Source: Alphaproteobacteria bacterium
GTDB taxonomy: Bacteria > Pseudomonadota > Alphaproteobacteria > JAVJRE01
Direction of reading: 5' to 3'
Length of the DNA stretch: 64,000 bases
Assembly: GCA_040218575.1 (NCBI GenBank)
Contig: JAVJRE010000002.1
Span: 248,001-312,000 of the forward strand
The position numbers were made by a program, and so were the translations under genes. The notes beneath the pieces are model-generated. The model did no database searches and was not told the DNA's origin. It saw only the letters and a list, made by a program, of their open reading frames with translations. Shown piece by piece: positions 40,157 through 49,769 of this stretch. The stretch's first letter is position 1, and each line of letters begins with the position of its first letter.

Positions 40157-42904
40157 ATGTCAGACGTCAGCATCATCAACAATCTGAGCAATCTCAGCGT
40201 CGACGCCAACGGGCGGGTCCGCTTCAGCGGCCTGTCGAGCGGAATCGACGTGGAGGGTGTAGTCAATTCGATCATCTCCGCCAAGCGCATCCCGGTGGAT
40301 CGGCTGGAAGCCAACATCGTGAGCAACACGGCGAAGATCGCGGCGATGAATCAGTTGCAGAGCCTGATGCAGTCCTACAGGGAATCCCTGAAAAACCTGC
40401 GCGGCGCCATCTCATTCGACAGCTCCAGCGACATCTTCAAGGCCAAGAGCGCCTTCGCCTCCTCGAGCCGGACTGACAGCCAGACGCCGACCGCGGCAGC
40501 GTCCATGATGGGTATCACGGTCGCCAACACCGCCTCCACCGGCTCACATACCGTGGAGATCACGCAGCTCGCCAAGGCGCATAAGGTGCGCAGCCAGTCC
40601 TTCAGCTCTCTGGCGACCGGCCTCGGCCTTGCCGGCAGCTTCTCGATTGTGAACGCGGACGGTGACAGCAAGGCCATCACAGTGACGGCCGGCGATACTC
40701 TGGCCGACGTCCGCTCACGCATCAATAACGCCAATAGTGGCACCGACGCCACCGGCGTCACGGCCTCTATCCTGTCAGTGTCGTCCAGCGAGCACTATCT
40801 GGTGCTGACCAAGGACGATACCGGCGAAGATCTTCTGCTGAGCGAGGAAGGCACGGTACTGGCCGGGCTCGGCCTGTCGACCAATCACGGCACGTCGACC
40901 TACCGCACCGGATCCGCCACCAGCAAGGTAGCCATGGCCGATGGCTTTTTGCGAATCGCCTCCGACGGCACCCAGGGCGATGCTGCCTTCGCCATCAGCT
41001 ATGACAATGCCACACGCACTATCACGCTCCGTCGCGGTGACGGCGCCACCGATACGGCGATCCTCAGCAGCAATGTCCTGTCGCCGGGCGCCACGGAAAC
41101 GGTCGCGTTCTCCACCTTCGGCATGTCGATCACCATCGACGACAGCTTCGACAAGGGCTCTGATCTGACCCTGGACGCAGACAGTTCGTCAGTCACCGGC
41201 GGCACCGGTGCGATTACCGACAGCACCATCGTGATATCCGGTGTGACCAATGACATGTCGGCCATTTCGTCAAAAACCCTGACATTCTCCGATCTTGGGA
41301 CGCCCGCCGCCATCACCGTCACGGTCGGCGGCTTCAGCGGCACATTCGATGGCACCAGCACCGGCGCCAAGACCGTGACGTTGAGCGACGGCAGCGGCAA
41401 CGCCCTGGAAGTGAGCTTTACCGTCGCCACCGTGTTTGACGGCACGGAAAGCGCGGCGTCCATTACGTTGAACGAACTGGACAATCTGGTGGGCAGCAGC
41501 GGTGACGCCGCCTTTACCACCCAGATGCAAGCCGCCCAGAACGCCCTGATCAATGTTGACGGTTTCACCGGGGTCAGCCGCAGCTCCAACACCATCACCG
41601 ATGTCCTGCAGGGTGTGACCCTCAGCCTGTTTCAGGCAGAGGTGGGAACCACCATTACCATGGACATCGAACGCAACCTGACTGCAGTCAAAGAGGCCAT
41701 TACCGGTTTCGCCAGCGCCTACAATGACGTGAAAGTCTTCCTCAATCAGCAGACCGCCTTCGACCCGGCCACCGGCGCCGCTGTCGCCGACAACCCCGAT
41801 ACCACCGACGTGGACGAATCTGCGCAACTGGTGGGCAACCGGACGGCGGCCGACATCGAGCGGCGCCTGGCGGCAGTATTCGGCGGTGGCGCCGTGGGCC
41901 TGACCGGCTCGGGCGCTCTTAGCGTCCTGGCGCAGATCGGCCTGACATTTGTCGACAATGACGATGTCGCCGATCCGCTGCAGGTCGATACTCTGGAACT
42001 CAACGAAGCGACTCTGGACGAAAAGCTGCTGGCCGATCCCGACGGGGTTCGGCGCCTGTTCGCCTTTGATTTCTCCAGCTCCGATCCGCGCATTTCCCTG
42101 CTTAGCTGGACCAGCGCCACCACACCGCAAAGTGGCGGCTATGTGCTCAATCTTGGTGGAGTCGGTCCGTCTCAGCACACCGGCGCCGCGGTTGAGAACA
42201 GCACCGCGCTACTCAACGACTCCGTCAACGGTGCCGGCGCCACAACGTCCGGCAGCTTTTCGGTCAACGGCAACGCTATCGCCTATGACGTGACGACAGA
42301 TACGCTGACGACTCTGGCCCAGGCCATCAACGATGCGGCGATCAGCGGTGTCACGGCATCGGTTGTCGCGGACTCCAATGGCGACTTTCAACTGCGCGTT
42401 CTGGGTAGCGTCCCGGTCACCGTCGATGGCGACACCGGCGATCTGCTGGCCAGCATGCCGTTCGCCGCCAGCCGCTACATCCCGAGCCAGGCCAATATCG
42501 GTGGCGCTGCCGACGGCAGCGACAACGGCACGGTAACGATCAGCGGCCAGACCCTGACCATCACCTCCAGCTCCGGCGGCGAGGGCCTGAAAGTCTTCTT
42601 CCAGGGGGTCAGCGACCTGTCCGGCGTCGCCCTCAACTTCTCTACCGGTATCGGCACCCTGTCATATGATGAGGTGAATTCGATGCTCGACGAAGCCACC
42701 GGCATTCTCGATACGGCGGTGGACGGTCTGCAGGACGAAAACACCAACGCCCAGACACGGATCGATGAGATGCTTATTCGCATCGAACAGCAGCGCCAGG
42801 TCCTGACCAACAAGTTTCTGGCCATGGAACAGGCTATCTCCTCGGCCACCAATCTTCTCGAACAATTAACCTCCATGACCAATTCTCTGACCCAGAACAG
42901 CTAG
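40157..42904 (+). CDS. fliD: Flagellar filament cap protein FliD, enlarged
   Basis: FliD caps the filament and promotes flagellin folding. The 915-residue product, far above the usual 450-700, has the N-terminal FliD part VRFSGLSSGIDVEGVVNSII. The C-terminal FliD region has SYDEVNSMLDEATGILDTAV and FLAMEQAISSATNLLEQLTS. Residues about 262-445 align in register with the flagellin central domain (from DGFLRIA to LNELDNLV). Other stretches, such as AKAHKVRSQS, are ordinary FliD modules. It follows a sigma54 promoter and precedes fliS. Confidence 0.93.
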   Translation: MSDVSIINNLSNLSVDANGRVRFSGLSSGIDVEGVVNSIISAKRIPVDRLEANIVSNTAKIAAMNQLQSLMQSYRESLKNLRGAISFDSSSDIFKAKSAFASSSRTDSQTPTAAASMMGITVANTASTGSHTVEITQLAKAHKVRSQSFSSLATGLGLAGSFSIVNADGDSKAITVTAGDTLADVRSRINNANSGTDATGVTASILSVSSSEHYLVLTKDDTGEDLLLSEEGTVLAGLGLSTNHGTSTYRTGSATSKVAMADGFLRIASDGTQGDAAFAISYDNATRTITLRRGDGATDTAILSSNVLSPGATETVAFSTFGMSITIDDSFDKGSDLTLDADSSSVTGGTGAITDSTIVISGVTNDMSAISSKTLTFSDLGTPAAITVTVGGFSGTFDGTSTGAKTVTLSDGSGNALEVSFTVATVFDGTESAASITLNELDNLVGSSGDAAFTTQMQAAQNALINVDGFTGVSRSSNTITDVLQGVTLSLFQAEVGTTITMDIERNLTAVKEAITGFASAYNDVKVFLNQQTAFDPATGAAVADNPDTTDVDESAQLVGNRTAADIERRLAAVFGGGAVGLTGSGALSVLAQIGLTFVDNDDVADPLQVDTLELNEATLDEKLLADPDGVRRLFAFDFSSSDPRISLLSWTSATTPQSGGYVLNLGGVGPSQHTGAAVENSTALLNDSVNGAGATTSGSFSVNGNAIAYDVTTDTLTTLAQAINDAAISGVTASVVADSNGDFQLRVLGSVPVTVDGDTGDLLASMPFAASRYIPSQANIGGAADGSDNGTVTISGQTLTITSSSGGEGLKVFFQGVSDLSGVALNFSTGIGTLSYDEVNSMLDEATGILDTAVDGLQDENTNAQTRIDEMLIRIEQQRQVLTNKFLAMEQAISSATNLLEQLTSMTNSLTQNS

Positions 42905-42965
42905 GTACCGCGGTCCGCCAGGACAGCGAGCGAAACATAAAATTTTCGCAAAATCGGAGACAATG

Positions 42966-43475
42966 ATGGATCATCGCGCCGCCCAGACATACAAGAGCCA
43001 GCAGGCCATGACCGCCTCACCGTCCCGCGTCGTCGCCATGCTGCTGGACCGCGCGATTACCTCCCTGCGCGAAGTGATCCGGGCCATTGACGATGGCAAT
43101 GTGGAGATGCGCTGGCGCGCCAACAAGCGGGCCATCGATATCCTGAGCTACATGTGGGGCGCCCTGGACCAGGACAAGGGCGGTGAAATCGCCGCCAATC
43201 TGGGCCAGCTTTACAAGTTCATGATTGTCCGGCTGGGCCAGGTGGACAGTGGCAATAACGCCACCCCGGCAAAGGAAGTCATTGCCCTCCTGGAGCCATT
43301 GCACCGGTCCTGGACATTGCTTGCGGACGGCCATACGGCGGCGAGCGACGCGGAGGCGGAAGCCGCCCTCAACGGTCGGAGCAGTACCGGCACGTCGACA
43401 CAGGCCAGAACGCCGGACCGGTCAGACTCTCTGAAGATGATTGAGGCCATGCCGCGCATGGCCATCCGCGCCTGA
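42966..43475 (+). CDS. fliS: Flagellin export chaperone FliS
   Basis: FliS binds the C-terminus of unexported flagellin. The 169-residue product begins MDHRAAQTYKSQQAMTASPS and contains VVAMLLDRAITSLREVIRAI and RWRANKRAIDILSYMWGALD, a four-helix FliS-like layout with a disordered tail. CGGAGA lies six bases before the ATG at 42966. An ATG one codon earlier is also possible. It follows fliD and ends with a strong terminator before flagellin 2. Confidence 0.88.
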   Translation: MDHRAAQTYKSQQAMTASPSRVVAMLLDRAITSLREVIRAIDDGNVEMRWRANKRAIDILSYMWGALDQDKGGEIAANLGQLYKFMIVRLGQVDSGNNATPAKEVIALLEPLHRSWTLLADGHTAASDAEAEAALNGRSSTGTSTQARTPDRSDSLKMIEAMPRMAIRA

Positions 43476-43500
43476 CCAGCCGGGCAGAAGCCGAACGGAC

Positions 43501-43524
43501 AGAGCGCCTTGCAGGCGCTCTTTT
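43501..43524 (+). terminator. Intrinsic terminator after fliS
   Basis: AGAGCGCCT and AGGCGCTCT form a perfect nine-bp stem with a TGC loop, and the stem's last T is followed by TTT. It lies 25 bases after the fliS stop and separates fliD-fliS from flagellin 2. Confidence 0.93.
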
Positions 43525-43709
43525 CGTATCCGCACCACCCCTCTCGCAAAACGCCCCGGGCAGGCACCTCGGCAAGACTGGCCGGGCGCGGAAAATCCTG
43601 CCCCGCTGCCCGGCAATGTGTGACAGACCGCCCGGCCCGCGATGCCCGGCTAACCCCATCGGTCCGGGTATTTCTCTTTATATACAGGCTTTTAAGACGC
43701 CACAGGCGA

Positions 43710-43726
43710 CTGGCCCGGCGCTTGCA
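43710..43726 (+). promoter_or_regulatory. Sigma54 promoter of flagellin 2
   Basis: CTGGCCCGGCGCTTGCA has GG and GC separated by ten bases and a TTGCA -12 element. The -24 element TGGCCC deviates at one base from TGGCAC. It ends 98 bases before the flagellin 2 start. Confidence 0.72.
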
Positions 43727-43824
43727 GACAGAGGGCACGCGCTGCCCGCCTCCCTCTACCCACGCCCCAGACGGTCGTGCCGGGAGGCCGGTGCAGCAAG
43801 GATCAATGCAAGGAGCCCGGACCC

Positions 43825-45291
43825 ATGGCCCTCAACGTAATCTCCAATCTGGCTGCGAGCGTCGCCCACCGTAATCTGGCGCAAACCGACATGGAGGCGA
43901 GCCGCTCGCTGGCCAAGCTGTCGTCGGGCCAGCGTGTGATCTCGGCCAAAGATGATGCCGCATCACTGGCCATCGGCTCGCGCCTGAACGCGGAAGTCGC
44001 GGCCCTGCGCCAGGTGACCGTCAACGCCACGCAGGCGATCAGCATGCTGCAGATCGCCGACGGCGCCATGAGCCAGGTAAACGACATTCTGGTGCGGATG
44101 AAGGTGCTGTCGGTTCAAGCCGGCTCTGGCCAGTTCTCCAACACCGAGCGCTCCATGCTGGACGCGGAATACCAGGCGCTGCTGCTGGAAGTGGACCGAA
44201 TTGCCCAGGACACCGAGTTCAACGGCAACGCCATGGTCAACGGGTCGTCCGCCACCACCGCCACGCGCAATACCCTGACCGCATCATCCATCGAGGCCGC
44301 CGACGGTTTTGCTTCAATCAACTTCGACGACACGGTGGCCGCCGGCGGCGATGTGTTCTTTACCATCGCCTATGACTCGACCACCAACGTGATGACGGTA
44401 TCCAATCTGTCAACCGGCGAGTCTGAAGGCATCAATATCGGTGCTACGGCCATCACCGGCAACAACACACAAAACATTCAGTTCAACAATGTGGGCACGA
44501 CCATTGTCCTGAACTCCGCATTTGACAAGACGAGCAGTGTCGCCATCGCCAACACGGTCGCCATCGGCGGCGGCGGCGGCGCCATCGGCAATATCACACT
44601 GGCCGGCGGCACGGCCCTGCTTTCGGTGAGCGACAACGCCGGCACCCTGTCCAGCGGGGCGACAACGGACGCCGTGCTGGTGACCTTTGACATGGGAACA
44701 GCCAGCGCCACCGGCACCTTCGCCGCTTCGGCCACCGGCGCGGTCAACCTGACCGTCGCCAACGGCACGGACACCATGGTGGTGAACTTTGACCTTAACA
44801 CCGCGTTCAACAGCGACGGCGCCGGCGGCACCCTGACCATCGACGCCCTGAACCACATGGTGTCCGGCGTTCAGGCCACAAGCAATAACGCCACCTTCTC
44901 GTTCAAGCTCGGCACCGGCAATGTCGCCGGCGTTGACACGGTGTCCTTCGCCATCGGTGCGGTCAGCAACTCCGCCCTCAATATGACAGGGACGGACATC
45001 ACCACCATCACCACGGCGGAAACCGCATCCACCCGGGTTACCGCGGCGCTTGACCTGATCAACGTATCGCGCGCCAACATCGGCGCCAATCAGAACCGAC
45101 TGGAGTTCGCCGCGGCCAATCTGGCGGTGACCATCGAGAACTCCGATGCGGCGCGAAGCGATCTGCTTGACCTGGATGTGGCGGCAGAAATGACCGCCTT
45201 CACATCGAAGCAGATCCTGATGCAGGCGGGCGTTTCCATGCTCGCCCAGGCCAACCAGATGCCGCAGAACCTGCTGCGACTGTTCCAGTAG
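43825..45291 (+). CDS. Flagellin 2 with central variable domain
   Basis: The 488-residue paralogue begins MALNVISNLAASVAHRNL and keeps RVISAKDDAASLAIGSRLNA and the C-terminal MTAFTSKQILMQAGVSMLAQ. Its middle, about 160-350, aligns along its length with flagellin 1 (for example IGATAITGNNTQ and LNSAFDKT are shared) but has diverged. Codon choice is the common C-rich pattern of the region, unlike flagellin 1. Its own sigma54 promoter and the preceding terminator make it a separate unit, followed by a second fliS-like gene. Confidence 0.96.
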   Translation: MALNVISNLAASVAHRNLAQTDMEASRSLAKLSSGQRVISAKDDAASLAIGSRLNAEVAALRQVTVNATQAISMLQIADGAMSQVNDILVRMKVLSVQAGSGQFSNTERSMLDAEYQALLLEVDRIAQDTEFNGNAMVNGSSATTATRNTLTASSIEAADGFASINFDDTVAAGGDVFFTIAYDSTTNVMTVSNLSTGESEGINIGATAITGNNTQNIQFNNVGTTIVLNSAFDKTSSVAIANTVAIGGGGGAIGNITLAGGTALLSVSDNAGTLSSGATTDAVLVTFDMGTASATGTFAASATGAVNLTVANGTDTMVVNFDLNTAFNSDGAGGTLTIDALNHMVSGVQATSNNATFSFKLGTGNVAGVDTVSFAIGAVSNSALNMTGTDITTITTAETASTRVTAALDLINVSRANIGANQNRLEFAAANLAVTIENSDAARSDLLDLDVAAEMTAFTSKQILMQAGVSMLAQANQMPQNLLRLFQ

Positions 45292-45293
45292 CC

Positions 45294-45308
45294 CTGACGA
45301 TCCGTCAG
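45294..45308 (+). repeat. Small inverted repeat between flagellin 2 and second fliS-like gene
   Basis: CTGACG and CGTCAG with a three-base loop lie just after the flagellin 2 stop. The stem is short and no T-tract follows, so read-through is expected. A partial attenuator or RNA-processing site is possible. Confidence 0.3.
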
Positions 45309-45325
45309 CGCAAAGGAGACCCGCT

Positions 45326-45799
45326 ATGACCTATCTCGACCTGCACGGCGATGATCCGGCGTGCGAATACGATGAAGAGCTTGCCCGTGATCGCGAGCTG
45401 GCTGCCCTGATCATGACGGTGCAGCACCACCTGACGGCCATCGAGTGTCTGGACGCATCCGCCAAGGCGATTGCCGACGGCGATGTGGCCGCCCGCTGTG
45501 CCGCCGTCGAGGGGGCGATGGACGCAGTGTCCACGCTGTACATGATGCTGGATCGGGAGAACGGCGGACAGCTCGCCGACAGCCTGGCGCAGATCTATGC
45601 CTTCACCATGAGCCGCATGGCGTTCATCAATATCGAGAACAACAGCGCACTGGCGGGCAGCCTGGTGACCATCCTGAAGCCACTGGGCCAGGCCTGGTAC
45701 ACCATCGCCAGCCAGGCGGGCGAACACAGTGATGCCCCGCTTGTAGAGGCGGCACACACAGCCAGCCGGATGCAACTGGCCGTGGCCGGTAGCAAGTAG
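45326..45799 (+). CDS. Second FliS-like protein
   Basis: The 157-residue protein is a divergent FliS homologue, with four helices. Among them are ARDRELAALIMTVQHHLTAI, AAVEGAMDAVSTLYMMLDRE and LADSLAQIYAFTMSRMAFIN. The layout resembles that of fliS at 42966. It lies 34 bases after flagellin 2, so a dedicated chaperone for that flagellin is plausible. It may be co-transcribed with flagellin 2 and with fliK, which begins 35 bases downstream. Confidence 0.75.
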   Translation: MTYLDLHGDDPACEYDEELARDRELAALIMTVQHHLTAIECLDASAKAIADGDVAARCAAVEGAMDAVSTLYMMLDRENGGQLADSLAQIYAFTMSRMAFINIENNSALAGSLVTILKPLGQAWYTIASQAGEHSDAPLVEAAHTASRMQLAVAGSK

Positions 45800-45834
45800 A
45801 TCTTTCGCCCCGCACAGCGACCACAGGCATCAGC

Positions 45835-47253
45835 ATGACGACCAGCGCTATCGCCAGTTCCTTCCTGACAACCGATGACCACAAGTCCGGCGTCAGGCCG
45901 GGCCCGTCCCTGCCAGGCGGTCTGGCATCCGGTGGACAGAGCGCTTTCGCCAAAATGTTCTTCCTTGGCATGCCGGACAGCAACAACCTGCTTGGCAACC
46001 GTCAGGCCACGGATACGCCGACGGCGCCGATCGAAACCCGTCAGCGTGAGCGGCGACCGGATCCGGTGCCGGAGCGGCAGCCCGCGGCCGAACGACCACG
46101 CGACCCGACCGATGAGACGGCAATTAGGCCAGCCCATGACGACGGCCCCGCCGATGATGTCACGGTGGTGGATACGGCGGCCCCGGCACCTGAGGACTAC
46201 AGCAGCGTCGCAGAACCGGGTGAAGCGGCGACGACTCAAGGCATCGCAGCCGCCCTGGCCGGCACGGTTATGACCGGCCAGGTCTTGCCGGCCAATGCCG
46301 GGGATGAGGCCGGACTGCACACCATGCGACAGCGTGGCGCTACGGCCGCCGTACCGGCCGCTAGCGCGGCCGCCGGTGAAGCCAGCATGGCCGGCAGCAC
46401 AGCGCGTCAGGCGGAGACAGTGCAAACCCCGTTTGCAGCCGGCCTCGCCGGTCGCACAGCGCAGGCCGGGCTCCGGTCCGGTGAGGGTGTGGTAAACGGA
46501 CCCGGCGCCACAAGCGACGGGTTGCTGACCGGCACAGCCCAAACGGGCCGGTCCATGGCCATCACCATCGATGCGGAAGCCCTGCACTCACGCCCCAGCC
46601 AGGCTCTTATCGCCCAGCCCCAGGTCCAGCCGCAGGGCCTGGATATGGCGGGTGCACCAAAGACCGCCGTGCTGGCCGGCACCGCCTTGCTGGCCGACAG
46701 CACTCTTGCCCAGACAGCCGGTCCGCGTCTGGCGCCAGGAGGGGCCGCAGCAATCAGTGGGATCAGTGGACCAACGTCAGCCCACGGCACCAATGCGGGC
46801 GCCGCGACACCGACCGCCACTCGGACCGCCGCTTCGGCGGGACCGGCCGTCGAGCAGATCGCGGTGCGCATCACCAAGGCCGCCAGCGAAGGCCTGGACC
46901 GCATCTCGGTTCAGTTGCGACCGGCTGAACTGGGCCGGGTCGATGTCCAGATGGAAGTCGGCCGGGACGGACGGGTGATAGCGGTCATCTCTGCCGAACG
47001 CAGCGAGACCCTGGACCTTCTGCAACGGGATGCGCGCAGCCTTGAGCGTGCCCTGCAGGAAGCCGGACTCAAGGCCGACACCGGAAGCCTGACATTCAAC
47101 CAGCGCGGCCAGGGCGACCATGCCCAGTCCCAGGAACACGGCCGACCACTATCTTCCGCCGCCGCCGGTGACGCGACTGGTGACAGCGGCATCGCCCAAA
47201 CCTTCGGCCGCACCGCCGCCCATCATGACGGCGCCTACGACCTGCACGTCTAG
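45835..47253 (+). CDS. fliK: Flagellar hook-length control protein FliK
   Basis: FliK measures hook length and switches export specificity through FlhB. The 472-residue product has a long low-complexity alanine-, glycine- and threonine-rich region (to about residue 330). The conserved FliK C-terminal domain has ITKAASEGLDRISVQLRPAE and LGRVDVQMEVGRDGRVIAVI. The long unstructured ruler plus C-domain is the typical layout. The operon order fliK-flgD-flgE supports the call. Confidence 0.92.
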   Translation: MTTSAIASSFLTTDDHKSGVRPGPSLPGGLASGGQSAFAKMFFLGMPDSNNLLGNRQATDTPTAPIETRQRERRPDPVPERQPAAERPRDPTDETAIRPAHDDGPADDVTVVDTAAPAPEDYSSVAEPGEAATTQGIAAALAGTVMTGQVLPANAGDEAGLHTMRQRGATAAVPAASAAAGEASMAGSTARQAETVQTPFAAGLAGRTAQAGLRSGEGVVNGPGATSDGLLTGTAQTGRSMAITIDAEALHSRPSQALIAQPQVQPQGLDMAGAPKTAVLAGTALLADSTLAQTAGPRLAPGGAAAISGISGPTSAHGTNAGAATPTATRTAASAGPAVEQIAVRITKAASEGLDRISVQLRPAELGRVDVQMEVGRDGRVIAVISAERSETLDLLQRDARSLERALQEAGLKADTGSLTFNQRGQGDHAQSQEHGRPLSSAAAGDATGDSGIAQTFGRTAAHHDGAYDLHV

Positions 47254-47288
47254 CCGCGCAACCGTCAGCCCAGCGAAAGCAGCCCACC

Positions 47289-47966
47289 ATGGACATCACC
47301 TCAATCAGCAGCGCGGCGAGCCTGATCGATCCGGTCAATCTGGCCGACGACGCCGGCGTATCCCTTGGCTCCGACCTCGACACGTTTCTCAGCCTGCTGA
47401 TTACCCAGCTACAGAATCAGGACCCGCTGTCGCCCATGGATACGACCGAGTTCACCTCCCAGCTCGTGTCTTTCTCTCAGGTGGAGCAGTCGATCACCGC
47501 CAATAAGAACCTGGAGCAGGTCATCGCCCTCAGCCAGGGCAGTTTCAACACCGCCGCGCTTGGCTATATCGGCATGACCGTAGAGGCGACAGGCAATGAC
47601 GTGCCTTACAACGGCGAACCGCTGCAGCTCTACTACACACTGCCGGTCGAGGCGGAAGAGACACTGCTGACGGTCTTCGACGCGACCGGTCAGGTGGTCT
47701 TTCAGACGGCCGGCGAAAACGGCAAGGGCCGTCATGGATATGTCTGGGACGGCAAGGACACACTGGGCAATCCGGTGGACCCCGGAACCTACAACGTTCA
47801 GGTCCTGGGTACCGACGAGGATGGTGAACCCCTGTCCGGCGACGTGAGCTATGCCGCCGTCGTCACGGGCGTCCACACCGAAAGCGGTACTCTGGTACTT
47901 GACATCAACGGCATCAGCCAGCCGCTCGACACCATTATCTCTGTCACCAAGACCCCAGCCATCTAG
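47289..47966 (+). CDS. flgD: Flagellar hook assembly (cap) protein FlgD
   Basis: FlgD caps the growing hook. The 225-residue product has the N-terminal FlgD signature FLSLLITQLQNQDPLSPMDT, TEFTSQLVSFSQVEQSITAN and the two-beta-domain C-terminal part with GYVWDGKDTLGNPVDPGTYN. Length is typical. It lies 35 bases after fliK and 40 bases before flgE. Confidence 0.96.
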   Translation: MDITSISSAASLIDPVNLADDAGVSLGSDLDTFLSLLITQLQNQDPLSPMDTTEFTSQLVSFSQVEQSITANKNLEQVIALSQGSFNTAALGYIGMTVEATGNDVPYNGEPLQLYYTLPVEAEETLLTVFDATGQVVFQTAGENGKGRHGYVWDGKDTLGNPVDPGTYNVQVLGTDEDGEPLSGDVSYAAVVTGVHTESGTLVLDINGISQPLDTIISVTKTPAI

Positions 47967-48006
47967 CCAGCGCCACAGGGCGCAGGCCAATCAGAAGGAA
48001 TAGGAC

Positions 48007-49632
48007 ATGAGCATTTACGGCGCGATGTTCTCAGGCGTGTCAGCTTTGTTCGCCAACAGCCAGGCACTGGGGATGATCTCTGACAACATCTCAAACGTGA
48101 ATACAATCGGCTATAAGGCAACGCGCAGCCGGTTTGCCACGCTGGTCACGTCACAGGCCAATCCCAACAGCTACTCACCCGGCGGCGTGTCTTCCAAACC
48201 ACAGTCGCTGGTCGACCAGCAAGGCCTGTTGCAGGCCTCCGCCTCTGGCACGGACATCGCCATATCCGGACGCGGCTTCTTCATCGTCAATGACAGTGTT
48301 GACGCGACGGCCGATCAGGCTACGGGATCGTTTATGTTTACCCGTGCCGGCTCTTTTTCGCCCGATTCGAACGGCTATCTGCGCAACACCGGCGGCTTCT
48401 ATCTGATGGGCTGGCCAACAAACAACAATGGCGCCATTGACCTCAACGGCGACGGATTGTCCAACTCCTCCGACACTGTTCAGCGCGGCGCGCTGGTGGA
48501 GACGGAGCTGCGGCCGGTCAAGGTCACCAGCCTGATTGGCTCCGCCGCGGCCACATCATCGGCCGGCATTGACGCCAACCTGCCATCAACCGCAGCCGTC
48601 GGCGATCAGCATGTGGTGACCGTGCAGGTCTTCGACAGCCTGGGCAATGGCAACAACGTCAATCTGACATTCACCAAGTCAGCGACGAATGAGTGGAACA
48701 TCACCGCGCCGCCGCCCGCCAACGCCGGCACGCTAAGCCTGACCAACTCTGCCGGCGCGGTCTATCACGCCAGTGGCCGGCTGGACTTCACGGCCAATGC
48801 AGCGCCCGGTGAAACCATAGACATCGATGGGACGACCTACAGTTTTGTTGCAGGCGCCCCGGTCGGCAACCAGATCCAGGTCGGCGCCAACCTGGCAGCG
48901 ACCCTGACCAACATCGCCGCTGTTGATGCGCGCATCACCAGCGACGGCGTCTCCACGCTGAACATTATCCAGAGCGGCACCACCGCCATGACCATCGACG
49001 CCTTTACCGGCGGCCTGGCCGCCAAGATCGAGCAGACCGCCGGCATTACCGTTTCGGGTTTGATGGCGGGCACCATTGCGCCGGCTGTGGTGTTTGACGG
49101 CAACGGTGTGCCGACCTCCTTCAATGTGGCGAACATGTCCATCGGGGGCTATTCCAGCGGCGCCAGCAACAGCGCCATCGCCATTGACCTTGGCAACACC
49201 GGTGGCCCCAGCGGCCTGACCCAGTTCGCCTCCAGCTTCACCGTTGGCTCCATAACGCAGAACGGCTCTCGCTTCGGCAATTTCCAGGGAGCCCTGATCG
49301 GCGAGGATGGCATCGTCACAGCAGTCTTCGATAATGGTGAAACCACACCCATCTACCGTCTGCCCATCGGCACCTTCCCCAACCCCAACGGCCTGAACCT
49401 GGTGTCGGGCAACGCCTTCTCCGCAACTGATCGTGCTGGTGACTTTTTCCTCAATGACGCCGGCAGTGGCTCCGCCGGCGCCATCGCCGCCGGCGCCCTG
49501 GAGCAGTCGGGTGTCGACCTGGCCGAAGAGTTCACCAACATGATTATCGTGCAGCGTGCCTATTCCGCTGGAACCAAGGTCATCACCACCGCCGACGAAA
49601 TGCTTGATGAACTGGTTCGGGTCAAACGCTAA
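48007..49632 (+). CDS. flgE: Flagellar hook protein FlgE
   Basis: FlgE builds the hook. The 541-residue product begins MSIYGAMFSGVSALFANSQA and has MISDNISNVNTIGYKATRSR. The middle has the FlgE motif VQRGALVETELRPVK and a C-terminal LEQSGVDLAEEFTNMIIVQR. At 541 residues it is longer than the enteric 400. An inserted beta-rich segment near residues 240-340 contains DIDGTTYSFVAGAPVGNQIQ, which is unlike the core. It ends the fliK-flgD-flgE run and is followed by sciP. Confidence 0.94.
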   Translation: MSIYGAMFSGVSALFANSQALGMISDNISNVNTIGYKATRSRFATLVTSQANPNSYSPGGVSSKPQSLVDQQGLLQASASGTDIAISGRGFFIVNDSVDATADQATGSFMFTRAGSFSPDSNGYLRNTGGFYLMGWPTNNNGAIDLNGDGLSNSSDTVQRGALVETELRPVKVTSLIGSAAATSSAGIDANLPSTAAVGDQHVVTVQVFDSLGNGNNVNLTFTKSATNEWNITAPPPANAGTLSLTNSAGAVYHASGRLDFTANAAPGETIDIDGTTYSFVAGAPVGNQIQVGANLAATLTNIAAVDARITSDGVSTLNIIQSGTTAMTIDAFTGGLAAKIEQTAGITVSGLMAGTIAPAVVFDGNGVPTSFNVANMSIGGYSSGASNSAIAIDLGNTGGPSGLTQFASSFTVGSITQNGSRFGNFQGALIGEDGIVTAVFDNGETTPIYRLPIGTFPNPNGLNLVSGNAFSATDRAGDFFLNDAGSGSAGAIAAGALEQSGVDLAEEFTNMIIVQRAYSAGTKVITTADEMLDELVRVKR

Positions 49633-49769
49633 GGGCCCAGCGGCAGCCCTGGCTGGATTCCAATTTAGTTAAATATTTCCATTGCTTAAGGGTTGCCAGA
49701 CGAGTGGCTTCCCTTAGGCATTTGGTAAGACGGCGCGGCCTACAAATAGGCCCTCGCGTGTCATCGACC

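Larger units (their letters stand above)
43476..43824. promoter_or_regulatory. Intergenic control region before flagellin 2
   Basis: This 349-base gap has the fliS terminator, degenerate FlbD-type sites near 43570-43584 and 43611-43625 (each with one or two mismatches), and a sigma54 promoter at 43710-43726. The leader has GGA motifs near 43784, 43800 and 43811 but no hairpin as clean as that of flagellin 1. No gene is seen. Confidence 0.55.

Noticed and set aside
49667-49687. Two TTAA motifs upstream of sciP as a CtrA box
   Set aside because: They are separated by 13 bases rather than seven, so they do not fit the CtrA spacing.
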